The notes below the pieces were generated by a model. It saw nothing but the letters and a program-made list of their open reading frames with translations, ran no database searches and was not told where the DNA came from. DNA of 48,445 bases from Chitinophagaceae bacterium (GTDB lineage: Bacteria; Bacteroidota; Bacteroidia; Chitinophagales; Chitinophagaceae): NCBI GenBank assembly GCA_024643625.1, contig JAHEMO010000004.1, positions 1 through 48,445 of the forward strand. Direction: 5' to 3'. A program made the position numbers and the translations under genes. Shown piece by piece: positions 1 through 9,441 of the stretch (position 1 is its first letter; the number at the start of each line of letters is the position of its first letter).

Positions 1-34
1 ACAATTTCATAGGCCCCGAATAATTTGTATTGTA

Positions 35-3000
35 TTAAAACGTGTTGATTACCAGTTCAATAATATGCTTACCGCTACCTAGTCGTATACTGCCAAAAGC
101 CGTTTCCACCGGCTGTCCATTCAGTGTAATTTCACTGCCAGCCATTGCCGGCAAAAAGAACTCAGCCGCCATATTTGCAGGAACTTCTGCGGTATATATC
201 TGCCGCAAAGCACCGGCTTTCTGGTAGCTCGCCTTTACTTTTCCGCCTAAAAAGGGAACCGTAATGCTTGTACTTGTTAGTGACGCTAATTGCGGACGTA
301 TAGCCACAATAGCACCACCAGGCACCATAGGTTGTATGCCCCATAGCTGACGGGCGATAGTATTAGCAGGCACAGCACCCCATGCATGATTCCAATCGGC
401 ATTGGGCTTATACTTCATGTCCCATGCCTCCAATGAAATGGTGGCCCCAACACGAATCATATTGTACCAACTTCTGTCGTGCGTAGCGGTCATCAAGTCA
501 AGCGCATACTTTGCTTCACCTGCATTGTACAATCCATCAAGCAGGTATTGCGATCCATACACACTGCAGGCCATGCCGCGTGTTTTTATAAATGAGGCTA
601 CGGACGCTTTATACTTTTCCGGCACAATACCAAACGCTAACGGCAGCATATTGGCGTGCAAAGAAGCATGATCTGTATCCGCACCATCTTTGTACATACC
701 GCGATGTTCATCGAGTAACAATTTATTGATAGCCTGCTTTGTTTTAATGGCTTGCAATGCAAAGGATGCTGCATCCTCATCTTTTCCCAACCATTCTGCA
801 AAGCGTGCCAGTATTTCAAGGTTCTTGTAGAAAAATGCATTTACGACCGTATTGTAATTTGTAAATACAAATCCGTCCCGCTCTCCTTCCGGTGTGGCTA
901 GTTTCCATTCGGTATCCTTATCTGCCGGAGGCCAATCCACAATATCCCGGAGGGTTGCAGTGCTGCTGCTAAAACCCAGGGATTGCATAAATGCCGGTGT
1001 AACTTTTCCTGTGCGGGTACTGATAAGATTATTATCATCAAGCAAGCCAATAAGCGACTTATTTTTTACAGCATCATAGTACTGCCTGATGAGCGAGATA
1101 TCGCCTGTATACCAATAGTCCTGCTCCAGCATCAGCGCTACATGCAATTGCCACTCTGTAGGCCATGTAGGATGGTCGATAAAATATGCTATGGTGTTAC
1201 GGGCAATACTGTAATCTCTGTCAACAGCATAATGGCTTAGCTGATTGAGATAGGCATCAGCTTCGTAGGGTATACGCTCCCTGTCACCATCAATATACAA
1301 GCCGGTAAATGAAGTGGCTTTGATGGAATACTTACATAAATCGTATACCTGATTAAGGATCGTATCACTGCTTACAAAAGAACTTTCACCATCATCGAAG
1401 AAAGTATTGTATGCAATTTGTGCCACATCTCCCGATTGAATACGCTTAGTAGCATTACTGATAGTACAATAGCGAAAAGGCATAATGACTGGCATGGTAT
1501 CGGGCATTTGCGCAGCAACGGGTTTTGTGTTTCTTGCATCTGGTATCAGTTTCACCAAATAGCTGTGATCACCTTCCTGTACCTTGAGATGTATGTTTTG
1601 ATAGCGGATTGATCCACCCGGCATGGTATCTATTGTACCGTTGATTAGCTTCTCACCTAATGCAATTGTCAGTGTTTCAGCTTTATCCGTTTTGTATTGC
1701 AAAAGAATAGTGCCAAAAGCGTGTTTACCAAAATCAATAAAATAACCATCGGCTCTTTTTTCAAAACGCTTTGGCATATGTGTACTGCGCTGCCATTGTG
1801 TGGCTGCACGATAGTCGGCAGCGGCGGGCTTAACGGCAAACTGTACCGGTTCGCTATACGCTGATGTACGGTTGACATCATCCCATATGCGTACTTTCCA
1901 ATAATAGTTTTGCTGCGGAGCAAGTCCTTTACCGCCATACTTCACATTCATGTTATGTGCCGAGCGCACCTGACCACTGTTCCAATAATCCCCAATATTT
2001 TTATCAAGTGTCGCTTTGCTGGAAGCCACTAATATCTGATAGGCCAATTGTTTACCTGCGGCAGCTGGTAATTGCCAGGCAAAAACAGGTGTATCGCTGT
2101 TGGCAATTACAGGCATTTGATGCCGCAAAAAATTAGTAGATAGGTGCTCAGGCGTAATAGCATGTTCACCAGCATGCGCCTTAATTAAAGCATTGGTTTT
2201 TTCGCGAAGCGCCACAAGTATTGCTTTATGCAATGCAGATCCTGCCAGATTTTTTGTCTCTTGCCTATCTTCTTGTAAGTCATACAAATACTCCAGCGAT
2301 AAGTCATTTACATAGCGGAAGTATTTCCATCCTGCAGTTCTTACGCCTTCGCTTGGCGGAATATTTTTGAATTCCCACAGGTGTTCTATAAGTACCGTAT
2401 CATTTACCCTTCCATTTGGCTTACCATATACGGCGGGCATCAAGCTATGGCCCTGCCAGCTTTTGGGAGCAGGTACACCGGCGATATCAGCAAGCGTGGG
2501 TGCAATGTCAATATTCAAACCCATTTGGTCGATATCACGATGCTTATTGCTTCTTGGATCAAATACAATTAGCGGAACGCGAATGCTGTTATCATACATA
2601 AGCCACTTGCCTGCCAACTGTCGCTCACCCAGAAAATATCCATTATCACCCAATAGTATTATGATGGTATTATTATCAATACCCTTCTGCTGCAACAACT
2701 TTCTTATTTTACCTATTTCCAGATCAATGTCAGCAATCATCCTATAGTAACCTTTCACACTATGCTGATATTTCTCTGGTGTATCGAATCGCCAGGTCCA
2801 TCGCAGTCGATTAAAACCATTGCGTACGTCAACCGGCAATTCATTAAAATATTCGTCGGCAGACAATGCAGCCGGCGGCATGTTTACGTTCTTATACAGT
2901 TGATCAGTTTCATTTGTCCAGAAGTATTGATCAGGAGCACCATCATGTGCATGCGGAGCACTAAAGCTTAGCTGCAAGCAAAATGGTTTATCAGTTGGAG

Positions 3001-3577
3001 CACCAGCGATAAAATCGAGCCCTTGTTGCGCTGTGTAACGGGTTAGATGAACAGTATCTTTGCCAATAGTTTTATAATAATAGCCACGCTTATCTTTAAA
3101 GGCGTTGTTGCGATCGTAGTCGTCTGCTACATCAAACAGCTGTTCAATCTTGCTGTACTTTACCCCAAACTTGCCAAAGAAACCGGTGTAGTAGCCTGCA
3201 TTTTGCATGACAACAGGATAACTGGTATCCATAAACTGATTACGGATGGCACCTGTTTCAAAATTGTAGAGATGGGTACGTTCATGCAAACCCGAAAAAA
3301 TACTGGCTCTGCTTGCGGCGCATATTGGCGTAGTAACGATGCCATTACGAAAATAGGCTCCCTCGCTGGCAAGCCTATCCATTTCGGGTGTAATTATTTG
3401 TTTGTTGCCTGCATATCCCAGCGCATCCCAACGCTGGTCATCAGTTAAAATAAAAATGATATTGGGTCGTTGACTGGCATCAATACGCTGGTGTTGAGAT
3501 TTTGCTGTGTTTGCGCTGCCAATAAAAATTAGCAGGAAGCAAATATTAACCAACCAATTATGCTTTACAAAACCCAT
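35..3577 (-). CDS. Bimodular sulfatase (S1-type, N-terminal) + GH78-type alpha-L-rhamnosidase (C-terminal)
   Basis: 1180-aa ORF with signal peptide. N-term RPNIIFILTDDQRWDALG and formylglycine-type motif C-A-A-S-R (TTPICAASRASIFSG); GDNGYFLGERQLAGKW. C-term GH78-like region with DGDRERIPYEADAYLNQLSHYAVDRDY and WPTEWQLHVALMLEQDYWYTGD. Confidence 0.88.
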   Translation of the reverse strand: MGFVKHNWLVNICFLLIFIGSANTAKSQHQRIDASQRPNIIFILTDDQRWDALGYAGNKQIITPEMDRLASEGAYFRNGIVTTPICAASRASIFSGLHERTHLYNFETGAIRNQFMDTSYPVVMQNAGYYTGFFGKFGVKYSKIEQLFDVADDYDRNNAFKDKRGYYYKTIGKDTVHLTRYTAQQGLDFIAGAPTDKPFCLQLSFSAPHAHDGAPDQYFWTNETDQLYKNVNMPPAALSADEYFNELPVDVRNGFNRLRWTWRFDTPEKYQHSVKGYYRMIADIDLEIGKIRKLLQQKGIDNNTIIILLGDNGYFLGERQLAGKWLMYDNSIRVPLIVFDPRSNKHRDIDQMGLNIDIAPTLADIAGVPAPKSWQGHSLMPAVYGKPNGRVNDTVLIEHLWEFKNIPPSEGVRTAGWKYFRYVNDLSLEYLYDLQEDRQETKNLAGSALHKAILVALREKTNALIKAHAGEHAITPEHLSTNFLRHQMPVIANSDTPVFAWQLPAAAGKQLAYQILVASSKATLDKNIGDYWNSGQVRSAHNMNVKYGGKGLAPQQNYYWKVRIWDDVNRTSAYSEPVQFAVKPAAADYRAATQWQRSTHMPKRFEKRADGYFIDFGKHAFGTILLQYKTDKAETLTIALGEKLINGTIDTMPGGSIRYQNIHLKVQEGDHSYLVKLIPDARNTKPVAAQMPDTMPVIMPFRYCTISNATKRIQSGDVAQIAYNTFFDDGESSFVSSDTILNQVYDLCKYSIKATSFTGLYIDGDRERIPYEADAYLNQLSHYAVDRDYSIARNTIAYFIDHPTWPTEWQLHVALMLEQDYWYTGDISLIRQYYDAVKNKSLIGLLDDNNLISTRTGKVTPAFMQSLGFSSSTATLRDIVDWPPADKDTEWKLATPEGERDGFVFTNYNTVVNAFFYKNLEILARFAEWLGKDEDAASFALQAIKTKQAINKLLLDEHRGMYKDGADTDHASLHANMLPLAFGIVPEKYKASVASFIKTRGMACSVYGSQYLLDGLYNAGEAKYALDLMTATHDRSWYNMIRVGATISLEAWDMKYKPNADWNHAWGAVPANTIARQLWGIQPMVPGGAIVAIRPQLASLTSTSITVPFLGGKVKASYQKAGALRQIYTAEVPANMAAEFFLPAMAGSEITLNGQPVETAFGSIRLGSGKHIIELVINTF

Positions 3578-3917
3578 GTAGCCAATTCATTTATTGCATT
3601 ACCCAAATTCCTGATAGCAGTTAAAGATGGCTAATTTTCAGCCGGGAGCCATGAATAATCACCTGCAAACTATCAGCCGGGTTAGGTATTTAAACAACCC
3701 AATCTTAAAGCAACACTGTAGCTATTGCAGCGATAACTAACGAAGCCCACAGGCTATCTACCCCAAAATGCATTTTCACCGATGCTGACAAAAAAGTGAG
3801 CAACGCGCCCTGCCTGCAGGGCATTGCACTAGCTTACATCAGTTAACCCATTAACAACAAACTTTTACTGCAATCCTTTTTGCAATAGTTGTCCTGATGG
3901 CAGCATATTCTTTTATA

Positions 3918-4562
3918 TTAAAATGCTGTTTTTCTGATATAGATAGGGCTCAAATGCCCCACTCCATTTTTGAATATATAATTGTGCAACATGGCGTTTG
4001 TGTTACGCCTTGTGGATGGCATAATAGGTGAAGAATTAAAATTCATCCGGAAACGCTCATCCCGCATAATGGTCATTTCTCCATTGGGGCCGGGCAACAT
4101 ACTTTGGAATAAATAATGCTGAAACAACACATAAAGGCTCTCGGGCCCCTGATCTACATACTGATCAATCAAATGATACAGCAGCAAGTTTTTTAGTCTC
4201 GCCTTTTGCGCCGCTGTTAGGTTGGCAAGACTTCCCGTTCTCGATCCTGTAATAACCTGCAACACGCCATTGGAAGCTGTAAACGCAATATCCTTCATCA
4301 ATAAGTAGGTACGCTTGGCGGTGGTATCGGTGTTATAATAGTCTATCATACCGGTAACTTCCACTGCCTGAATCATGTAGCTAAAATCCCCGCCGGGCTT
4401 TGTCTGTAGCCACTCCCATGCGGTTTGCGTTTTAAAGGTAGTCAATACCGGAATTTCAGGATTAAATTCAAAGTCCTCTTGCACTTTTAAGCAACCCTGC
4501 AGCATTACCACAATTGCCACAGCAGCAAATGAACTAATGCATGTTTTTATATTCAGTTTCAT
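3918..4562 (-). CDS. Fasciclin-like domain lipoprotein (SusE-position)
   Basis: Lipobox MLQGC near N-terminus; FAS1-like pattern (YLLMKDIAFTASNGV..., LKNLLLYHLIDQYV, C-terminal NGVGHLSPIYIRKTAF); directly downstream of susD. Confidence 0.6.
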   Translation of the reverse strand: MKLNIKTCISSFAAVAIVVMLQGCLKVQEDFEFNPEIPVLTTFKTQTAWEWLQTKPGGDFSYMIQAVEVTGMIDYYNTDTTAKRTYLLMKDIAFTASNGVLQVITGSRTGSLANLTAAQKARLKNLLLYHLIDQYVDQGPESLYVLFQHYLFQSMLPGPNGEMTIMRDERFRMNFNSSPIMPSTRRNTNAMLHNYIFKNGVGHLSPIYIRKTAF

Positions 4563-4580
4563 GAGAATTATTTTTTAGAA

Positions 4581-6056
4581 TTAATAGCCTGGGGTTTGAA
4601 CCAGTTTAGGATTATCAATTAAATGCCTGTCGTACACAGGAAACAATACACGCTGATCAGTTAGTCCATTTATAGGCCCCATTATTTTGACCGCCTTTCC
4701 TGAGTTCACCAAATCCCACCAACGTTTGCCTTCTCCCAGCAATTCGTAGGAACGTTCGTCCAATAAAGCATCTTCCAGCGCTTCTACTGTTGCAAAATCG
4801 GTAACCTTTGCCTGTGGAAGTTGCCTGGCTACTCTAATTTGATTAAGCATCGCCACAGCTTCTGTCTTATTGTTAAGCCTGTTTTCAATAATCCCTTTTA
4901 ATAATAATATGCCAGCGTATCTGTAGATATGAATATCGGTTTCATCGAAAGTTGGATTTTGATTGAGCTTTTGATATTTAGCTACCCGGGCACCACCTAT
5001 TGGCCTGCCCTCTTCCCTTGATTCGAAAAAACGCCAATCGCCGTATAGTTTTGTCCCATCAGGGTTAGTGGTCAATGGCGGGTTGGCGGGATATTTTGTT
5101 ACCCAACCTAAGGAATCGGTGGGGAATTGCGTAGTCCATTTTGTTTCTAATCGATTGGAAATAAAGAAGGAAGGAATACCAGCGAAAAACAGCGCGCTGT
5201 TACCCGCCTGCCCTTTGTCTTCCACCAAATCATATTTCAGATTCATGATTTGCTCCGGGCCTGTTTCAAAAACACCAAGCGTAAAAGCATCAGCCAAAAA
5301 TAGCTTTTGCCAATCCGCCCTTGTTTTCACAAGCGTATAAGCATTCAAGGCAATTATTTTATCGAGCGCCGCCTTAGCTTTTGCGTAGTCTTTTAAGTAC
5401 CAATAAATATCTGCCTGCAAGGCCCATACGCTCGCTTTGCTAAAACGAAAAAGATGCGTAGGAATGGTCATCAATTGCTCAGCCTTTAATATGTCCGGCA
5501 ATATTACATTCTGCATTATTTCAGCACCTTCTGTTTGGCTTTTATAAGCGTCATCAGTAAGGCCGGCGAGCGGCTCTGTAAATAAAGGAACTTTGCCCCA
5601 CACCCGAATCGCATCAAAATATGCGTATGCCCGCAAAGCATGTGCTTCCGCCAGCAGATTAGGATCATAAGCCGGTATGCCGGGGATTTTGGCAATGGCC
5701 ACATTTGCCCGATTAATCATGGTATAAAAGTCGTTCCAACGGAGAACTGATGCATTGGAGGGCTGTAAATCGTTTACTACTAATTGCAAATTTTCCTGAG
5801 AAGCCCTTGCAGGGTCAACATCGTAGCCGTCACCGCGAAATTCGCCCCACAAATAATATTTTGTACGGTAGGCATCCTGCATACCATCGTAAATCGATGC
5901 CACGCCCAATTTTGCATCGGTTGGTGTTTTCCAAAAACTGGCATCAGAAATCTGACTTTGTGGTGTAAGGTCCAGATTCTTTTCACAGGCACTTAGCGCT
6001 GCAGCTAAGCCTATAGTTATCAGCGAATATTGAGTTATTGATCGTTTCATTTTCAT
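4581..6056 (-). CDS. RagB/SusD family nutrient-binding outer membrane lipoprotein
   Basis: Lipobox ALSACEKN; SusD hallmarks SFWKTPTDAKLGVASIYDGMQ, AEAHALRAYAYFDAIRVWG, LLDERSYELLGEGKRWWDLVNSGK. Confidence 0.95.
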   Translation of the reverse strand: MKMKRSITQYSLITIGLAAALSACEKNLDLTPQSQISDASFWKTPTDAKLGVASIYDGMQDAYRTKYYLWGEFRGDGYDVDPARASQENLQLVVNDLQPSNASVLRWNDFYTMINRANVAIAKIPGIPAYDPNLLAEAHALRAYAYFDAIRVWGKVPLFTEPLAGLTDDAYKSQTEGAEIMQNVILPDILKAEQLMTIPTHLFRFSKASVWALQADIYWYLKDYAKAKAALDKIIALNAYTLVKTRADWQKLFLADAFTLGVFETGPEQIMNLKYDLVEDKGQAGNSALFFAGIPSFFISNRLETKWTTQFPTDSLGWVTKYPANPPLTTNPDGTKLYGDWRFFESREEGRPIGGARVAKYQKLNQNPTFDETDIHIYRYAGILLLKGIIENRLNNKTEAVAMLNQIRVARQLPQAKVTDFATVEALEDALLDERSYELLGEGKRWWDLVNSGKAVKIMGPINGLTDQRVLFPVYDRHLIDNPKLVQTPGY

Positions 6057-6084
6057 CTATTTATTAATGGCAGGCAAATAAAAA

Positions 6085-9000
6085 TTAGAATTGAGCTTTA
6101 ATACCTATGACAAACTCTCTTCTGTTAGGATACCGCAGGTTATCGAGGCCGGGCTGCAGTGCATTTCCCCTGGTGCCAAGTTCAGGATTGTATCCCTCAT
6201 AGTTCGTCCAAACAAGGGCATTATTTACTGACACATAGGCGCCAAGTGCATCCACCCACTTCAAGCGTGACATGGTCTTACGCGGCACCGAATAACTTAA
6301 ACGAATATTTCTAAACTTGATCCAGTCGCCCTGACTTACATAGAAGGAGTTTACACCAATACGGTTCTGGCTTCTCGCTGTTTGTAATGAAGGGTATTCC
6401 ACTACATCACCTTGATTTTGCCATGATCCGTCAATGGCATCAGGATGCGGCGTAGCACCAAAGGCGGTAGACGTATTCCGAGCTATATCATAGTTTCGAT
6501 AAATATCACCGCCATAATTAAAGTCGAATAGCGCAGATAATGAAAAAGCTTTATACTTCAATTCATTAAAGAAACCGCCAAATATCCTTGCTAAACCATT
6601 ACCAATTATTTGCCTGTCGTTCGTGGCATCAATTAAGAAATCACCATTTAAATCTTCCCAGATAATATCACCTCCTCTAAGGGTGTTGGTACCTACTTTT
6701 AATTTGTTTATGGTACCCGTGTATGGTTTTCCATCAAGGGTATACCCGCTAAAGGTTCCGTTATTGAAAGTAGGTGTAAGTCTTGTTCCTTCAGGTGTAA
6801 ATGCATTGGACTCATCGTATTGAAATACACCCAGGTTTTTGAACCCAAACATATTACCGATGGACTGCCCTTCATCTACCCGGAAAATACCCGTTTCAAA
6901 ACCTGCCGGGTCGGCGAGTTTTAAAACCTTGTTGTCGTTGAACGCAATGTTGAAGTTAGTGTACCATTCAAAATTTTTCGTTTTAATAGGAGACGCTCCA
7001 ATGGCTATTTCCAGGCCACGATTTTCTACAGAACCAATGTTTCGACGAATAGAACCAAATCCGGTTTCCTGAGGGATTGGCACATTGTACAAAAGATCAT
7101 CAGTGGTTTTTACATAATATTCAACTGTCAAATTGGCCCGGCCTTTAAACAGGGTCATATCTACGCCAAAATTCAGGGATTCAGTGGTTTCCCAGGACAA
7201 CTGGGGATTAGCCAACTGTATGGGCGCAACGCCATTTACAGCATCGTACAAGTAACCTGGCGAATACAGAGGTTGTGAATCGTAATTACCAATTCTTTCA
7301 TTGCCCGTAATGGCCCAACCGGCACGAAGTTTTAAATCTGATACCACAGATTTTATTCCATCCATGAAGCCTTCGTCACTTACACGCCAACCTACGGAAA
7401 CTGATGGGAAATTACCAAATCGGTTACCAGATCCGAAACGAGAAGATCCATCCCGTCTAAACGTGCCGCTTATCAAGTATTTACCTTTATAATCGTATCC
7501 CAGTTTTCCAAAATAAGATAGTAAGGAATGTTCTTCCACCAATGTTCTGAAATTGCCCAAATCCAATAGCAACACGTTGTTGAAGGTCTGAATAAGATCG
7601 GACGAAAATGTACCATTGATATTCGAAAATTCACGTGTCCATTCCTGAATTTGAAAACCAGCCAACGCATTTACGTTGTGGTTACCAAAAGATTTTTTAT
7701 AGATAAAATAATCTTCATGCTGATAATCATATTGGGTAATCTGCTGCTCAGTACCGTTAGGATCGCGGCCGATAGTTTCCGTAATGGTGGGGCTAAAGCG
7801 ATTGATTTTATTGTGCGAGAAATTCGCCCCTAATGTTGACTTAAAGGATAATGAAGGCAGTATTTTTATTTCGCCGAAGGTGAATACAGACAAGCGCAAG
7901 TCCCTGTCGTTATTGGTATAGGCAATGGCCTCGGCCAAAGGATTTTGACGCCCAAATACTTCGGGGAAAAGATCACCATTATAATCGCGAACCGGCAGGT
8001 ATGCAGGACGTTGCACTAACTGCGTTAAAACGGCGCTTTCGTTCAGACCTTTGGCAAATTCGTACGAAGTGTTGATACGGATTCCGGCATTAAAAAACTT
8101 GTTTACATTGAAGTTTAGGTTTGTGCTGTTGTTGAAACGACGATAAGAACTATTCAGAATTACACCCTCTTCATTTAAATAACCAAAATTGGAGTAAAAC
8201 GAATTTTTATTATTAGCACCGCTAAAGGCAATGTTGAATTGGTCCCGCACAGCAGTTTGTGTAATAATATCCTGTAAATCAACTTCCAGCTGCGACTGCA
8301 AACTCAGCGAATCGTCGGAACCGCCACCGGCCGCATTACCCGATTTAAGTCTTTCACTCTGAAAGCGTTGACGGGAATTGGCAACAGGAATACGATTGTA
8401 GATATTACTATAGGTACGTACATAGTTGATATCCACTTTTGTTTTGGCAGTTACCCCTTTTTTGGTAGTAATAATTACAACACCATTAGCCGATTTGGAA
8501 CCATAGATGGCGGCCGAAGCACCATCCTTTAGCACTTCGATACTGGCGATATCATTGGGATTGAGGTTATTAATGTTATCTAATTGTTGTCCATCAACTA
8601 CATACAGCGGATCAACACCACCCGAAAATGTAGAAGTACCCCTGATCTTAATATCAGCGCCCTGCCCGGGGCCGTTATTCGAAAGAATCTGAACCCCTGC
8701 CATACGACCCTGCATGGCATCAAGGGTGCCGATAGGCGTGGTTTGCTCTACCTGACTGGATTTTATAGAAACAATAGCTCCCGTTACATCTCTCTTTCGC
8801 TCTGTTGTATAACCTACCACTACTACTTCGTCCAGGTCGGCCGTTGTAGATTCCAACATGATTTTCATGCCTCCGGTTGCAGGCACAGCCTCCTCAAAAC
8901 TGTTGAAACCCACGCTGGTAAATACAAGGGTTCCTGTTTTTTTAGTAAGAGTAATAGAAAATTTTCCATCATCGGCAGACAAAACCTGGTTGTTAGTTCC

Positions 9001-9150
9001 CTTCTCTAAAATAGTAACACCTGAAAGTGGTGCACCATCTACTCCGGTAACTGTACCATTTACTTTTTTCTGCGCTGAAACAGCAATTGTAGCTGCAAAG
9101 AAGAATACGAGAACGGAGAGTCCCCGCAGGAATCGTGGCAAGCAGTTCAT
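6085..9150 (-). CDS. SusC/RagA family TonB-linked outer membrane protein
   Basis: Carboxypeptidase-like plug extension (VNGTVTGVDGAPLSGVTILEKGTNN), DEVVVVGYTTERKRDVTGAI, GGVDPLYVVDGQQLDNINNLNPNDIASIEVLKDGASAAIYGSKSANGVVIITTKKG. Confidence 0.97.
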   Translation of the reverse strand: MNCLPRFLRGLSVLVFFFAATIAVSAQKKVNGTVTGVDGAPLSGVTILEKGTNNQVLSADDGKFSITLTKKTGTLVFTSVGFNSFEEAVPATGGMKIMLESTTADLDEVVVVGYTTERKRDVTGAIVSIKSSQVEQTTPIGTLDAMQGRMAGVQILSNNGPGQGADIKIRGTSTFSGGVDPLYVVDGQQLDNINNLNPNDIASIEVLKDGASAAIYGSKSANGVVIITTKKGVTAKTKVDINYVRTYSNIYNRIPVANSRQRFQSERLKSGNAAGGGSDDSLSLQSQLEVDLQDIITQTAVRDQFNIAFSGANNKNSFYSNFGYLNEEGVILNSSYRRFNNSTNLNFNVNKFFNAGIRINTSYEFAKGLNESAVLTQLVQRPAYLPVRDYNGDLFPEVFGRQNPLAEAIAYTNNDRDLRLSVFTFGEIKILPSLSFKSTLGANFSHNKINRFSPTITETIGRDPNGTEQQITQYDYQHEDYFIYKKSFGNHNVNALAGFQIQEWTREFSNINGTFSSDLIQTFNNVLLLDLGNFRTLVEEHSLLSYFGKLGYDYKGKYLISGTFRRDGSSRFGSGNRFGNFPSVSVGWRVSDEGFMDGIKSVVSDLKLRAGWAITGNERIGNYDSQPLYSPGYLYDAVNGVAPIQLANPQLSWETTESLNFGVDMTLFKGRANLTVEYYVKTTDDLLYNVPIPQETGFGSIRRNIGSVENRGLEIAIGASPIKTKNFEWYTNFNIAFNDNKVLKLADPAGFETGIFRVDEGQSIGNMFGFKNLGVFQYDESNAFTPEGTRLTPTFNNGTFSGYTLDGKPYTGTINKLKVGTNTLRGGDIIWEDLNGDFLIDATNDRQIIGNGLARIFGGFFNELKYKAFSLSALFDFNYGGDIYRNYDIARNTSTAFGATPHPDAIDGSWQNQGDVVEYPSLQTARSQNRIGVNSFYVSQGDWIKFRNIRLSYSVPRKTMSRLKWVDALGAYVSVNNALVWTNYEGYNPELGTRGNALQPGLDNLRYPNRREFVIGIKAQF

Positions 9151-9441
9151 AGTTTATTTTTTGGCAATTCGAGAAATAGTGCCACTGCGGACACTTTGCA
9201 CCACAAATTAACTTTGGCTATTGCTGAAACCGTCCTGAACTATCCTGCGAATGTGGAATAAAATGCAATTAGAAAGACGTCAATCAACTACGAAATAAAA
9301 TGTGCAACGCATGCCCTGACTGTGCATCGAAATACTTGAATCATGGCCATACCCCGCACATCAGACACAGTAAATAAGCACGGGCATTACTAATCCGGTG
9401 GCATGCAGTTCTGCAACTTAGGTAGCAAAAATCGCTAGTCT

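Noticed and set aside
9204-9216. TAnnTTTG-like sequences on both strands upstream of the first susC (TAACTTTG plus, TTAATTTG minus)
   Set aside because: The plus-strand match points away from susC and the minus-strand one has a mismatch; neither has a convincing TTG at -33. Not called as a promoter.
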